Below, piece by piece: positions 12,866-21,359 of a DNA stretch of 64,000 nucleotides. Position 1 is the stretch's first letter. Each line of letters begins with the position of its first letter. The translations under genes were made by a program, and so were the position numbers. Where the stretch lies: contig FOZN01000002.1 of the NCBI GenBank assembly GCA_900114805.1, forward strand, positions 558,001 through 622,000, read 5' to 3'. Origin of the DNA: Agrococcus baldri. GTDB taxonomy: Bacteria > Actinomycetota > Actinomycetes > Actinomycetales > Microbacteriaceae. The notes under the pieces are model-generated. The model was not told where the DNA came from. It ran no database searches and was given only the letters and a program-made list of their open reading frames with translations.

Positions 12866-12900
12866 ATGTCCACACCATTATCCACAGGATCTGTGGATGA
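12866..12900. promoter_or_regulatory. DnaA-box cluster in the dnaA/rpmH divergent region
   Basis: Three boxes lie within 35 bp: ATGTCCACA (12866-12874), a perfect TTATCCACA (12878-12886) and TCATCCACA in reverse (12892-12900). They sit 40-75 bp upstream of dnaA and likely mediate DnaA autoregulation; an origin role is possible. The rest of the 12825-13160 gap holds the rpmH promoter and no gene. Confidence 0.7.
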
Positions 12901-13031
12901 GAGGTCCGCCCTCGACGGTGCTCCCCTGGCACCAGCCGCGGCGCGGATTCATCGAGTCTGCACGCATAGTGCATCCGGTGCAAGTCCCGTCGGCACCGGC
13001 TCGGCGTGGCGCGAATCACAGCCCGCTCCCG

Positions 13032-13060
13032 TTGACCGCCACGGCTGGGTCGCGTATGGT
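13032..13060 (+). promoter_or_regulatory. rpmH promoter
   Basis: TTGACC (13032-13037) and TATGGT (13055-13060) are separated by 17 bp, about 100 bp upstream of rpmH. This is a close match to a housekeeping sigma consensus. Confidence 0.7.
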
Positions 13061-13160
13061 TGTCAGGTTGCCGCGCCCGCAGTGCGGCACGTCGTCGAGC
13101 CCGTCGGCTCGCCACCATGACTTGCGGCGCGGACCAGCGCCGGACCACGGGAGAAACACC

Positions 13161-13298
13161 ATGAGCAAGCGCACGTTCCAGCCGAACAACCGCCGTCGCA
13201 GCAAGAAGCACGGCTTCCGCCTCCGCATGCGTACGCGTGCCGGTCGTTCGATCCTCGCGGCACGCCGCCGCAAGGGTCGCAGCGAGCTCTCGGCTTGA
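13161..13298 (+). CDS. rpmH: 50S ribosomal protein L34
   Basis: The 45-residue, strongly basic protein begins [19 protein letters not shown], the universal L34 signature, and ends GRSELSA. The ATG at 13161 follows a GGGAGAAA-type ribosome-binding sequence. It heads the rpmH-rnpA-yidD-yidC-jag-rsmG cluster, divergent from dnaA. L34 sits near the large-subunit surface and is needed for assembly. Confidence 0.98.
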   Translation: MSKRTFQPNNRRRSKKHGFRLRMRTRAGRSILAARRRKGRSELSA

Positions 13299-13318
13299 GC
13301 TGACCGGCTCAGCCACGA

Positions 13319-13645
13319 GTGCTCGCGAAGGCGAACCGGATCGTGCGCGGCGCTGACTTCCGTCGCATCGTGCGCACCGGTCGTCGCGCAGGCGGCGAGC
13401 TCGCGGTCGTGCATCGCGCGAAACCCGAAGCGGCAGTAGCCCGCTTCGGGTTCATCGTGTCCAAGCAGGTCGGCAACGCGGTGGTCCGGAACCGGGTCCG
13501 TCGGCGGCTCAGCGAGATCGTCCGAGCCGAGCTCGGCACGATCGATACCGCTGACATCGTCATCCGGGCGCTGCCCGCCGCAGCCACTGCTGATTTCGCT
13601 ACACTCAAGGCTGGCATCGCGCCGCTGCTGGTGCGTCGGTCATGA
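13319..13645 (+). CDS. rnpA: Ribonuclease P protein component
   Basis: The 108-residue basic protein contains the RnpA signature in RFGFIVSKQVGNAVVRNRVRRRL (residues about 40-62), which contacts the pre-tRNA leader and P RNA. The GTG at 13319 begins VLAKANRIVRGADFR, the typical actinobacterial N-terminus. It lies 20 bp after rpmH and overlaps yidD by 4 bp (ATGA). Confidence 0.97.
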   Translation: MLAKANRIVRGADFRRIVRTGRRAGGELAVVHRAKPEAAVARFGFIVSKQVGNAVVRNRVRRRLSEIVRAELGTIDTADIVIRALPAAATADFATLKAGIAPLLVRRS

Positions 13646-13929
13646 AGCTCATGCTGATTCCGCGCAACGTCTGCGTCGCGATCCTCGTCGCCTACCGAGC
13701 GGTGATCTCACCGCTCTATGGCGACGTCTGCCGCTACTACCCCAGCTGCTCCCGGTACGCCATGGAGGCGATCCAGCAGCACGGGGTGGTGCGCGGCATC
13801 TGGTTCGGAACCAGGCGCATACTCCGCTGCCACCCGTGGGCAGCTGGCGGAGTGGACGACATCCCAGAACCGCGACGGCGGTTCGAAACAACTCGGGCGG
13901 GGTTCGTGCTCGCCCGCAAGGAGCAGTGA
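13642..13929 (+). CDS. yidD: Membrane protein insertion efficiency factor YidD
   Basis: This 95-residue protein has an N-terminal amphipathic helix and the conserved core YRAVISPLYGDVCRYYPSCS with the cysteine pair, then CHPWAAGGVDD. YidD assists YidC in inserting inner-membrane proteins. It overlaps rnpA (ATGA) and is followed 4 bp later by yidC. Confidence 0.95.
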   Translation: MKLMLIPRNVCVAILVAYRAVISPLYGDVCRYYPSCSRYAMEAIQQHGVVRGIWFGTRRILRCHPWAAGGVDDIPEPRRRFETTRAGFVLARKEQ

Positions 13930-13933
13930 CAGC

Positions 13934-14896
13934 TTGGACATCTTCGCCCTGCTGATGTGGCCCATCAAGTGGGTCATCGAGGCGATCCTGGTCGGATTCC
14001 ACTTCCTCATCACGTCGCTCGGCGGCGACCCCGGCTCGGGCCTGACCTGGGTGCTGTCGATCGTCGGGCTGGTGCTGGTGATCCGCAGCGCGATGATCCC
14101 GCTGACGGTGCGTCAGATCCTGTCGTCGCGCAAGTCCCTCGAGGTCCAGCCCGAGATCCAGCGGATCCAGAAGAAGTACAAGGGCAAGAAGGATCAGTTC
14201 TCGCGCGAGGCGATGCAGCGCGAGACGATGGAGGCGTACAAGAAGGCCGGCACCAACCCCTTCGCCTCGTGCCTCCCGCTGCTGGTGCAGATGCCGATCT
14301 TCCTCGGTCTCGTGCAGGTGCTGACCGACGCGAACCAGCAGAAGCCCGGTGTCGGGCTGCTGACGCTCGAACTGGCGGTGAAGTTCAGCGAGTCGACGCT
14401 GTTCGGCGTCGTGCCGCTGCACGAGACGATGCAGGGCGGCTTCGAGATCGGCAGCCTGCCCGTCATCATCACGGCGATCACGATGACGCTGATCATGTGC
14501 GCCACGCAGTTCTACACGCAGCTGCAGATCATGTCGAAGAACCAGACGCCGGCGATGAAGGAGTCGCCGATGTACAAGCAGCAGCGCATCCTGCTCTACA
14601 TCATCCCGGTGTTCCTGCTCGTCTCGGCGTGGCTCTTCCCGCTCGGCACGATGTTCTACTGGCTCGTGTCGAACGTGTACACCGCAGTGCAGCAGCTCAT
14701 CATCATCAACAACCTCCCCACGCCGGGCTCCGAGGCGGCGCTGGCCCGCGAGGCCCGGATGGCCCGCAAGCGGCAGCGCATGGGGCTGCCCGCGGTCGAG
14801 GGCGCTGACGACGAGGCCGCCGCGCAAGCGGAGATCGAGACGAAGACCCAGCGGCAGCAGCCGCGCTCGAAGAAGCCCAAGTCTGAGCGAGAGTGA
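13934..14896 (+). CDS. yidC: Membrane protein insertase YidC
   Basis: The protein is 320 residues if it starts at the TTG at 13934 (LDIFALLMWPIKW), which has AAGGAG 11 bp upstream; an ATG at 13955 would remove the first seven residues and lacks a ribosome-binding site. The 60KD_IMP domain is clear (MIPLTVRQILSSRK, then FASCLPLLVQMPIFLGLVQV). There are about five membrane segments and a basic C-terminal tail (TKTQRQQPRSKKPKSE) that may bind ribosomes. It inserts and folds membrane proteins with or without SecYEG. Confidence 0.96.
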   Translation: MDIFALLMWPIKWVIEAILVGFHFLITSLGGDPGSGLTWVLSIVGLVLVIRSAMIPLTVRQILSSRKSLEVQPEIQRIQKKYKGKKDQFSREAMQRETMEAYKKAGTNPFASCLPLLVQMPIFLGLVQVLTDANQQKPGVGLLTLELAVKFSESTLFGVVPLHETMQGGFEIGSLPVIITAITMTLIMCATQFYTQLQIMSKNQTPAMKESPMYKQQRILLYIIPVFLLVSAWLFPLGTMFYWLVSNVYTAVQQLIIINNLPTPGSEAALAREARMARKRQRMGLPAVEGADDEAAAQAEIETKTQRQQPRSKKPKSERE

Positions 14897-14901
14897 GCAG
14901 C

Positions 14902-15387
14902 ATGACCGAGCAGACCACGTCCATGCAGGATGAGCAGCCGGGCGCCGACGACGGCGACATCGCTGCCGATTACATCGAGGGGCTCCTCGACATCGCCGAC
15001 CTCGATGGCGACATCGAGATCGAGCAGACGGATGCGCGCACCACGATCGTCGTCGGTGAGGCCGGCGACGACCTCGGCGGGCTCTCCAAGCCCGACGTGG
15101 TCTCGGCGCTTCAGGAGCTCGCGCGTCTCGCCGTGCAGCAGCAGACCGGTGAGTTCTCGCGCTTGGTGCTGGATGTCGCGGGTTCGCGCGACGCGCGCGC
15201 CGAAGAGCTCCAGGCGACTGTGGACCGTGCAGCCGCGTCGATCGCGGGGGGTGCTGCAAGCGTGCCGCTCGAGCCGATGTCGTCGTACGAGCGCAAGCTG
15301 GTGCACGACCTGATTCGCGAGCGTGGTCTGAACAGCGAATCCGAGGGTGAGGCGAAGGACCGCCACATCGTCGTGCTGCCGGCCTGA
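14902..15387 (+). CDS. Jag-like R3H-domain RNA-binding protein
   Basis: The 161-residue protein has an acidic N-terminus, a KH-like middle region (about 30-90, IEIEQTDARTTIVVGE) and a C-terminal R3H domain (about 95-160) with MSSYERKLVHDLI. Actinobacterial Jag/KhpB-like proteins bind RNA and are linked to envelope growth control. A GTG at 14893 overlapping the yidC stop (GTGA) is an equally coupled alternative start that adds three residues. Confidence 0.9.
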   Translation: MTEQTTSMQDEQPGADDGDIAADYIEGLLDIADLDGDIEIEQTDARTTIVVGEAGDDLGGLSKPDVVSALQELARLAVQQQTGEFSRLVLDVAGSRDARAEELQATVDRAAASIAGGAASVPLEPMSSYERKLVHDLIRERGLNSESEGEAKDRHIVVLPA

Positions 15388-15391
15388 CTTC

Positions 15392-16042
15392 ATGACCCAG
15401 TCCACTCCCCCGGCGCTCGAGACCGAGCCGCTGGCGGCCGGCGAGCTGTTCGGTGAGCGGATCGAGCTCGCACGCTCGTTCGTCGCCTCGCTGGCCGAGC
15501 ATGGAGAGACGCTCGGGCTCATCGGCCCCCGCGAACTGCCGCAGCTCTGGAGTCGACACATTCTCAATTCTGCGTTGCTGGCGCCGCTGCTCGGCGGTCG
15601 TGTCGGTGATGTGGGCAGCGGGGCCGGCCTGCCTGGTCTCGTGCTCGGCATCGCTCGCCCCGACGTCGAGTTCACGCTGATCGAGCCTATGGAACGACGC
15701 ACGCAGTGGTTGCAGTCCGAGGTCGCTCGGATGGGACTGGCGAACGTATCGGTGCTGCGCGCTCGAGCCGAGGAGCTCCCCGGCACCGGACTCCTGCGCC
15801 CACTGGATCAAGTCACGGCGCGCGCTGTCTCGGCGCTGCGCACGCTCATCCCGCTGACCGCTCCCCTGGTGCGCAGCGGCGGCCAGTTGGTGCTCATGAA
15901 GGGTGCGCGCGCTGAGGATGAGCTGGCGGCTGCGCAGAAGGTCATCCGCAAGCACCGCCTGCACGATGTCGAGGTCCTGGAGCTGGGTGCGGAGCACGGC
16001 GTCGAGACGACACGTATCGTGAGGGCAGTCGTCGACCCGTAG
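15392..16042 (+). CDS. rsmG: 16S rRNA (guanine527-N7)-methyltransferase RsmG
   Basis: The 216-residue Rossmann-fold methyltransferase carries SAM motif I VGDVGSGAGLPGLVLGI, plus ELPQLWSRHILNSALL and VTARAVSALRTL typical of RsmG/GidB. It methylates G527 of 16S rRNA; loss gives low-level streptomycin resistance in several bacteria. The ATG at 15392 begins MTQSTPPA, 5 bp after jag. It is the last gene before the parS-rich gap. Confidence 0.96.
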   Translation: MTQSTPPALETEPLAAGELFGERIELARSFVASLAEHGETLGLIGPRELPQLWSRHILNSALLAPLLGGRVGDVGSGAGLPGLVLGIARPDVEFTLIEPMERRTQWLQSEVARMGLANVSVLRARAEELPGTGLLRPLDQVTARAVSALRTLIPLTAPLVRSGGQLVLMKGARAEDELAAAQKVIRKHRLHDVEVLELGAEHGVETTRIVRAVVDP

Positions 16043-16111
16043 GTCCGTTCGGCCCATCCGCGAGCATCCGCGGTGCTCACCCACGCTCGCGTCTGGAAAT
16101 GCCTGCGCGGC

Positions 16112-16127
16112 CGTTTCACGTGGAACA
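16112..16127. other. parS site 1
   Basis: CGTTTCACGTGGAACA matches the parS consensus TGTTTCACGTGAAACA with two differences, 70 bp after the rsmG stop. Confidence 0.8.
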
Positions 16128-16257
16128 TCGGACGTCACGGACCGAGGCACGCTTGCCGTTGATCCCGCCCGCGCAGGACGGCATCGTCGGGCAGCGTCGC
16201 ACTGAAGCGCTAGATGGCCCATGCGCGGGCTTTTTGTCGGAGGGCGCTTGAGCAGAT

Positions 16258-16273
16258 GGTTTCACGTGAAACA
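16258..16273. other. parS site 2
   Basis: GGTTTCACGTGAAACA differs from the parS consensus only at the first base. Confidence 0.9.
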
Positions 16274-16590
16274 TGCGCACCGCCCTGCTCTCCGCGCTGG
16301 GCAACTCAGCTTCAAGCGGGGACCCACCTCTCTGTGCGAGAGCCAGCAGGAACGCGCGTTGGAAGCTCCGTTGTCGCCTGTCCGCCTTTCCCGCACAACG
16401 GGAGCCGCCGATCGCCGCGCGTTGCTGTCGCTGACACGACGAGGATCTAGCCCTGATTGAAGGGCTGCTGCAGCGAGGCTGGACGCCTTTGCCCGGTGAG
16501 AGCGCGCAAGAGCGAAGATCTCTGCCCAATTCGAATGGCGGGTGTCGCGGGAGGAGTCGACAGGCGCTGTGCTCAACTTCGGCTCTGGCA

Positions 16591-16606
16591 CGTTTCACGT
16601 GAAACA
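16591..16606. other. parS site 3
   Basis: CGTTTCACGTGAAACA differs from the parS consensus only at the first base. Confidence 0.9.
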
Positions 16607-16849
16607 AGGCGCTCGCGCTGGTGCGCGTGCTCGTGCCCGTGCGCAGCGCTCTGACTGAGTCCATGGTGCAGGCCATAGCGTTGTGAGGTCGTTGTGAGGC
16701 GCGACGGACAACTGTCGGTGCTGGTCGGACGCGGAACGCGCGACAGTCCGTCCAAGTAGATCCTTACCCCTGCTGCAACCGATGCTGGTTGCGGCTGTGT
16801 TGCTGACTCCGTGAAACGAAGGAGGAAACTGCGGCCTTGTGGTCGCAGG

Positions 16850-16865
16850 TGTTTCACGTGAAACA
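16850..16865. other. parS site 4 (perfect)
   Basis: TGTTTCACGTGAAACA is an exact match to the parS consensus. A lone half-site, CGTGAAACG, lies 40 bp upstream. Confidence 0.95.
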
Positions 16866-17083
16866 TGTCGCGACGCCGGGGGCGTCGGCCGCAATGCGCG
16901 CCGCGTGGAGGTGGTGGGGCTCGTTGGAGAGTGAAGGGGCCTGGCTCCAGCAGGCCCGAAGTCGGGCACGGGGCCGCCTGGCTATGTCGGAGTTTGCTCG
17001 AGATCCCCGCTTCCTGCTCGCGATGGCTGGCATCCGAAAGCCCAGCGGCGGTGTTCGCGCGCCGCGGCGTGGACTGCTCGACC

Positions 17084-17102
17084 TGTGGACAACTGTGGAT
17101 AA
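17084..17102. promoter_or_regulatory. Pair of perfect DnaA boxes
   Basis: TGTGGACAA (17084-17092) and TGTGGATAA (17094-17102) are exact reverse complements of TTGTCCACA and TTATCCACA, 10 bp apart, i.e. on the same face of the helix. Confidence 0.75.
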
Positions 17103-17235
17103 CTAGCGCGCGCAGGCGGGCTGCGCCAGGTGCCTGCGCTGCACCGACAAGCCCAAGATCCGCGGAAACACTGGGCGTTTCCGCCCATCGCGTGAGGTTC
17201 AGGCTCCAGTTGAACTCTCGGGCGCTGTAACACCG

Positions 17236-17257
17236 TTCTCCACAGGGCTGTGGACAA
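17236..17257. promoter_or_regulatory. Inverted pair of DnaA boxes
   Basis: TTCTCCACA (17236-17244) faces TGTGGACAA (17249-17257, perfect in reverse) across 4 bp. A relatively AT-rich tract follows. Confidence 0.65.
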
Positions 17258-17383
17258 CCCCGAGGATTGTGTATTGCTCGTGTTCAAGAAATAGGTTGCC
17301 GCGTGGACTTTGCGATTGCGCCACGGGGGGCCAGACTAGGTGACCAGCACCATCACTGGACGTCATCATTGCGCTCGCATCGA

Positions 17384-17399
17384 TGTTCCACGTGAAACA
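17384..17399. other. parS site 5, parA promoter-proximal
   Basis: TGTTCCACGTGAAACA has one difference from the parS consensus and ends 18 bp before the parA start, where ParB binding could repress the operon. Confidence 0.9.
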
Positions 17400-17417
17400 T
17401 CGACGAGAAAGGCACGC

Positions 17418-18302
17418 GTGACCACGGGAAAGTTCGACACGACTCCGATCGCCCGGGAACTCGCGGCGATGGCCCGTCGGCGCCAGGCGCTATCTGCCCA
17501 GGAACTTCCTCTGCCGGCACGCACGCGCATCCTGACGGTGGTGAACCAGAAGGGCGGGGTCGGGAAGACCACCAGTGCGGTGAACCTCGCCGCTGCGCTC
17601 GCGCAGGGCGGCGCACGTGTGCTGGTGCTCGATCTCGATCCCCAGGGCAACGCATCGACCGCGCTGGGCATCGATCATCACGCTGACGTCATGAGCACGT
17701 ACGACGTGCTCATCGATGGGGAACCGCTTTCCAGCGCGATTGCGATCAGCCCCCAGAACAGATTGCTCCAGGTCGTGCCGTCGACGATCCATCTGGCCGG
17801 CGCCGATCTCGAGCTGGCTGGCATGGAGCGACGCGAACATCGTCTGCGGGAGGCACTCGATGCGCACCTCTCATCACTGGACGAGCCTCCGCACTACGTC
17901 TTCATCGACTGCCCGCCGTCGCTCGGTCTGCTCACCATCAACGCGTTCACCGCCGCGACCGAGGTGCTGCTGCCGATCCAGTGCGAGTACTACGCACTCG
18001 AGGGCGTGTCGCAGCTGCTCGACACGATCAGCCGCATCCAGGCGCACCTCAATCCGAAGCTCACGGTCAGCACCGTGCTGCTCACGATGTTCGACGGCCG
18101 CACGCTGCTCTCGCGCCAGGTCGTCGACGAGGTGCGAGCGCACTTCCCGGAGCAGACGCTGGAAGCGGTCATCCCGCGCTCCGTGCGCGTCTCCGAAGCA
18201 CCCGGCTACGGCCAGACGGTGATCGCCTACGACCCCAATTCCCCGGGAGCGCTCTCCTACCGAGAGGCCGCCGCGGAGATCGCACGCAGAGGAACGGCAT
18301 GA
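17418..18302 (+). CDS. parA: Chromosome partitioning ATPase ParA
   Basis: The 294-residue protein has the deviant Walker A KGGVGKTT at residues 45-52 and the ParA signatures VLDLDPQGNASTALG and FIDCPPSLGLLT. The GTG at 17418 follows AGAAAGG; the frame is open further upstream but would run through parS site 5. ParA-ATP binds DNA non-specifically and pulls ParB-parS complexes apart. It overlaps parB by ATGA. Confidence 0.97.
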   Translation: MTTGKFDTTPIARELAAMARRRQALSAQELPLPARTRILTVVNQKGGVGKTTSAVNLAAALAQGGARVLVLDLDPQGNASTALGIDHHADVMSTYDVLIDGEPLSSAIAISPQNRLLQVVPSTIHLAGADLELAGMERREHRLREALDAHLSSLDEPPHYVFIDCPPSLGLLTINAFTAATEVLLPIQCEYYALEGVSQLLDTISRIQAHLNPKLTVSTVLLTMFDGRTLLSRQVVDEVRAHFPEQTLEAVIPRSVRVSEAPGYGQTVIAYDPNSPGALSYREAAAEIARRGTA

Positions 18303-19342
18303 GCAAGAAGGCAGGACTCGGGCGCGGTATCGGCGCACTGATCCCCACAGGACCGGCACCGACGGCGGAGGCCGCTCCCGATGCACCCGGCGAGGCGATC
18401 GCGGAGACGGCGTCGCCGTCGCGACGGCGTCGCCCGGCCAAGCCCGGCGCTCGGCCGGTCGACGTGTTCTTCTCGGGCGAGGACGACAGCCACGAGCTGC
18501 TCGAGGTCCCCGGAGCGACGCTCGTCGCGGTCGCGCCCGGTGCGATCCGGCCCAACGCCAGCCAGCCCCGCACGGTCTTCGACGAGGACGACCTGAGCGA
18601 GCTCGAGCATTCCATCCGCGAGTTCGGCGTGCTGCAGCCCATCGTCGTGCGCCCGGTCTCGCTCGGCGACGACGGCACCCAGTATGAGCTGATCATGGGG
18701 GAGCGGCGCTGGCGCGCGAGCCAGCGCGCCGGGCTCGAGACCATTCCCGCGATCGTCAAGGACACCCCTGACGACGCGATGCTGCGCGATGCGCTGCTCG
18801 AGAACCTGCATCGGGCGCAGTTGAACCCGCTCGAAGAGGCCTCCGCCTACCAGCAGCTCATGGAGGACTTCGCCATCACGCAGGACGAGCTGTCGAAGCG
18901 CATCGGCCGCAGTCGCCCGCAGATCTCGAACACGATCCGGCTGCTGAAGCTGCCCGAGTCGGTGCAGAGCCGCGTGGCGAGCGGTGTCCTCTCGGCCGGC
19001 CACGCGCGCGCCATCCTCTCGCTCACCGGTACTGACGCGCAGGAGCAGCTCGCCACGAAGATTGTCAATGAGGATCTCTCAGTACGTGCGGCGGAGGCCG
19101 CTGCCGGCCTGATCCAGACGCGCACGCCCCGCAAGGCCCCGACGAAGGGCGCGGTGCAGCACGGGCTCGACGAGATCGCCACGCGCCTGGAGGACCGCCT
19201 CGACACCCGCGTGCGCGTCTCGCTCGGACGCTCCAAGGGCCAGCTCACGATCGACTTCGCCACCGTTGCCGACCTCAACCGCATCCTTGGTGAGCTGGGG
19301 GAGCAGGGCTTCAGCGGCGAGTCGGGATCAGGCACCGACTGA
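18299..19342 (+). CDS. parB: Chromosome partitioning protein ParB
   Basis: This 347-residue protein begins with the conserved KKAGLGRGIGALIP, which stimulates ParA, has a basic/proline linker (residues 20-60), the CTP-binding ParB domain with GERRWRA at 134-140 and ENLHRAQLNPLEEA, then the parS-binding HTH (LSKRIGRSRPQISNTIRLL), and a C-terminal dimerisation domain. Its binding sites are the five parS copies just upstream. Confidence 0.97.
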   Translation: MSKKAGLGRGIGALIPTGPAPTAEAAPDAPGEAIAETASPSRRRRPAKPGARPVDVFFSGEDDSHELLEVPGATLVAVAPGAIRPNASQPRTVFDEDDLSELEHSIREFGVLQPIVVRPVSLGDDGTQYELIMGERRWRASQRAGLETIPAIVKDTPDDAMLRDALLENLHRAQLNPLEEASAYQQLMEDFAITQDELSKRIGRSRPQISNTIRLLKLPESVQSRVASGVLSAGHARAILSLTGTDAQEQLATKIVNEDLSVRAAEAAAGLIQTRTPRKAPTKGAVQHGLDEIATRLEDRLDTRVRVSLGRSKGQLTIDFATVADLNRILGELGEQGFSGESGSGTD

Positions 19343-19369
19343 GCCGAGCGCCGACCGACGCACCACACG

Positions 19370-19407
19370 AAGAAGGCCCGACTGGACGCATCCGGTCGGG
19401 CCTTCTT
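19370..19407. terminator. Bidirectional terminator between parB and trxA
   Basis: A perfect 13-bp stem (AAGAAGGCCCGAC 19370-19382, GTCGGGCCTTCTT 19395-19407) with flanking T-rich sequence lies between the convergent parB and trxA. Confidence 0.85.
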
Positions 19408-19462
19408 CTTCAACGCGGTCTCGATGCGACCGCTTCGCGGTCTGCTCGACGAGCGTGGGGGC

Positions 19463-19774
19463 TCAGAGGTAGGCGGCGAGCTCCTGCTCGATCGCCGGCT
19501 TGGGACGAGCGCCGATGAGCTCGTGCACGACCTCGCCGTTCTGGAAGACCTTCATGGCGGGGATCGAGGTGATGTTGTAGCGCATCGCCAGGTCGGGCTC
19601 CTGGTCGACGTTCACCTTGACCACGTCGAGCTTGTCGGTCTCGCTGTCGATCTGCTCGAGGATGGGGCTGACGGCGCGGCACGGGCCGCACCAGGCCGCC
19701 CAGAAGTCGACGACGACCGGCTTGTCGGCCTTCAGGACGTCCTGCTCGAACGATGCGGTGGTGACTTCCTTCAC
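19463..19774 (-). CDS. trxA: Thioredoxin
   Basis: A classical 103-residue thioredoxin with the active site WCGPC at residues 28-32 and the cis-Pro region NITSIPAMKVFQNG. It reduces protein disulfides using electrons from TrxB. The start is a GTG with GGAGG 7 bp upstream. It overlaps the trxB stop by 4 bp (GTGA), so reductase and substrate are co-translated. Confidence 0.97.
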   Translation of the reverse strand: MKEVTTASFEQDVLKADKPVVVDFWAAWCGPCRAVSPILEQIDSETDKLDVVKVNVDQEPDLAMRYNITSIPAMKVFQNGEVVHELIGARPKPAIEQELAAYL

Positions 19775-20745
19775 AGTGCTGCCTCCGTAGGTGTGGCGAC
19801 GAGAGCCGGCGCGGGATGCGCGGCCAGGTGGTGCTGCGCGTCGAGTGCGGCGACCGTGCCGGACCCGGCGGCCGTGATGGCCTGACGATAGGTGGGGTCG
19901 ATGACATCGCCGGCGGCGAAGACCCCCGACACCGAGGTGCGCGATGAGCGGCCCTCGACGGCGATCGTGCCCTCGCTGGTGAGCTCGAGCTTGCCGTGCA
20001 CGAGATGCGTGCGCGGGTCGGAGCCGATGGCGACGAAGACACCGTCGATCGGCATCTCCCACGTGCTGCCGGAGACCGTGTCGCGGAGGGTGACGCCGGA
20101 GACCTGGTCGGTGCCGTTCACCTCGGTGCCGTTGATCTCCTCGATCACCGTGTTCGGCAGGAACTCGATCTTCTCGTCCTGACGGGCGCGCTCGAGCATG
20201 ACCTCGCTCGCGCGGAAGTTCTCGGAGCGGTGCACGATGGTGACCTTGTCGGCGAACTTCGTCAGGAAGGTCGCCTCCTCCATGGCCGAGTCGCCGCCGC
20301 CGACGACGATCAGCTGCTTCTGCTTGAAGAAGAAGCCGTCGCACGTCGCGCACCACGACACGCCGTGACCCGACAGCGGCTCCTCGCCGGCGATGCCGAG
20401 CTTCCGGTAGGCCGAGCCGGTCGCGAAGATGACGGTGCGGGCCTCGAGCACCTCGTCGCCGACGTGCACGCGCTTGATCTCACCGTCGAGCTCGAGCTCG
20501 GTGGCATCCTGCATGCGCACGTCAGCACCGAACTTCTCGGCCTGCTGCTGCATGGCGAACATGAGGTCGGGGCCCTGCACGCCGTCGGGGAAGCCGGGGA
20601 AGTTCTCGACGTCGGTGGTGGTCATCAGGTCGCCGCCCATCTCGACGCTGGAGGCCAGCACGATCGGCTGCAGGTTGGCCCGCGCGGCGTAAATCGCGGC
20701 CGTGTAGCCGGCCGGGCCGGAGCCGATGATGATGACGTCGTGCAC
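19771..20745 (-). CDS. trxB: Thioredoxin-disulfide reductase
   Basis: The 324-residue flavoprotein has the FAD motif IIGSGPAGYTAAIYA at the N-terminus, the redox-active CATC in VSWCATCDGFF, and the NADPH motif VVGGGDSAMEEA. It transfers electrons from NADPH to TrxA. The GTG at 20745 has AGGAGG 4 bp upstream; the frame upstream adds non-conserved residues. The tail after ALDAQHHLA is about 15 residues longer than usual. Confidence 0.97.
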   Translation of the reverse strand: MHDVIIIGSGPAGYTAAIYAARANLQPIVLASSVEMGGDLMTTTDVENFPGFPDGVQGPDLMFAMQQQAEKFGADVRMQDATELELDGEIKRVHVGDEVLEARTVIFATGSAYRKLGIAGEEPLSGHGVSWCATCDGFFFKQKQLIVVGGGDSAMEEATFLTKFADKVTIVHRSENFRASEVMLERARQDEKIEFLPNTVIEEINGTEVNGTDQVSGVTLRDTVSGSTWEMPIDGVFVAIGSDPRTHLVHGKLELTSEGTIAVEGRSSRTSVSGVFAAGDVIDPTYRQAITAAGSGTVAALDAQHHLAAHPAPALVATPTEAAL

Positions 20746-20787
20746 GAGGCCTCCTGGGTCGTGGGGATGCTTCTGGAACAACCGATT

Positions 20788-21249
20788 CTAGGTCGTGGGC
20801 ATTCCCCGGGCCGTGGGCGCGCTGGCCGTCGGTGCGCCTGGCTCGGCAGCGCCTGTCGCGGGTGCACCGGGCGCGCGTCGCTCGGCCGCGAGGTCGTCGA
20901 CGATCGTCAGGAGGTCGCCGGTCGCGGCGTCGACGACGATCAGACCGGCCGCCGGCCACTCGGGGGTGCGCCGCACGACGGGGCGCTGCACGCGGTCGCG
21001 GGCGCGCCGATCCCAGGAGTCGACCAGTCGCGCCGTGTCGGCGTCGACGATCAGCACCTCCGGGTGCGCGTGCGCGAGCGACGAGGAGGTCTCCGACGAC
21101 CACCAGCCCTGCACCGCGAGCGGCCGCGGAGCCGGGGTGAGCGCGTGCTGCTTGCGCTCGCGCGTGAGGCTGCCGGCGATGATCGCGCCGACGCCGGCGA
21201 GCGCGCCGACGAGCAGCGGTGCGGCGATGCGGATGAGCGGACTCGCCAT
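20788..21249 (-). CDS. Membrane-anchored protein of unknown function
   Basis: A 153-residue protein with one N-terminal hydrophobic segment (IRIAAPLLVGALAGVGAII, residues 5-24), a middle soluble region with HPEVLIVDADTARLVDSWD, and an Ala/Pro-rich tail. I do not recognise a family. The ATG follows GGAGG at 6-bp spacing. It lies between murJ and trxB on the same strand, which suggests an envelope role but nothing specific. Confidence 0.7.
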   Translation of the reverse strand: MASPLIRIAAPLLVGALAGVGAIIAGSLTRERKQHALTPAPRPLAVQGWWSSETSSSLAHAHPEVLIVDADTARLVDSWDRRARDRVQRPVVRRTPEWPAAGLIVVDAATGDLLTIVDDLAAERRAPGAPATGAAEPGAPTASAPTARGMPTT

Positions 21250-21315
21250 CTCTGCCTCCTGACGGTGCCAGCGTGGTGCGGGGACGCATCCGCCCCCGTC
21301 GGCCGCCATCGTAGA

Positions 21316-21333
21316 CGCCGCAGTTGTGCGGCG
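21316..21333 (-). terminator. Short hairpin downstream of murJ
   Basis: CGCCGCA (21316-21322) pairs with TGCGGCG (21327-21333) across a GTTG loop, 27 bp past the murJ stop. Confidence 0.5.
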
Positions 21334-21359
21334 GTCATGCAGCGGATGCGCGCCGCGGC

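Larger units (their letters stand above)
16043..17417. other. Gene-free parS/DnaA-box segment between rsmG and parA
   Basis: This 1.37-kb stretch has no credible gene: the open frames are short, lack start signals and resemble no known protein. It holds five parS 16-mers and two pairs of DnaA boxes, and its base composition is more mixed than the genes around it. A locally AT-richer tract (about 17262-17312) adjoins the second box pair. The likely roles are the ParB loading centre and possibly an accessory or true replication-origin element. Confidence 0.7.

Noticed and set aside
12966-13004. Sequence GGTGCAAGTCCCGTCGGCACCGG resembling part of a cobalamin riboswitch
   Set aside because: Only a short likeness; the conserved B12 box is missing and the downstream gene is rpmH.
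13649-16222. 857-codon minus-strand frame across yidC, jag and rsmG
   Set aside because: Antisense of four real genes; composition typical of frame shadows, no conserved motif.
16837-17106. Short open frames in the rsmG-parA gap
   Set aside because: They contain parS and DnaA boxes in their reading frames, have no ribosome-binding sites and resemble no protein family.
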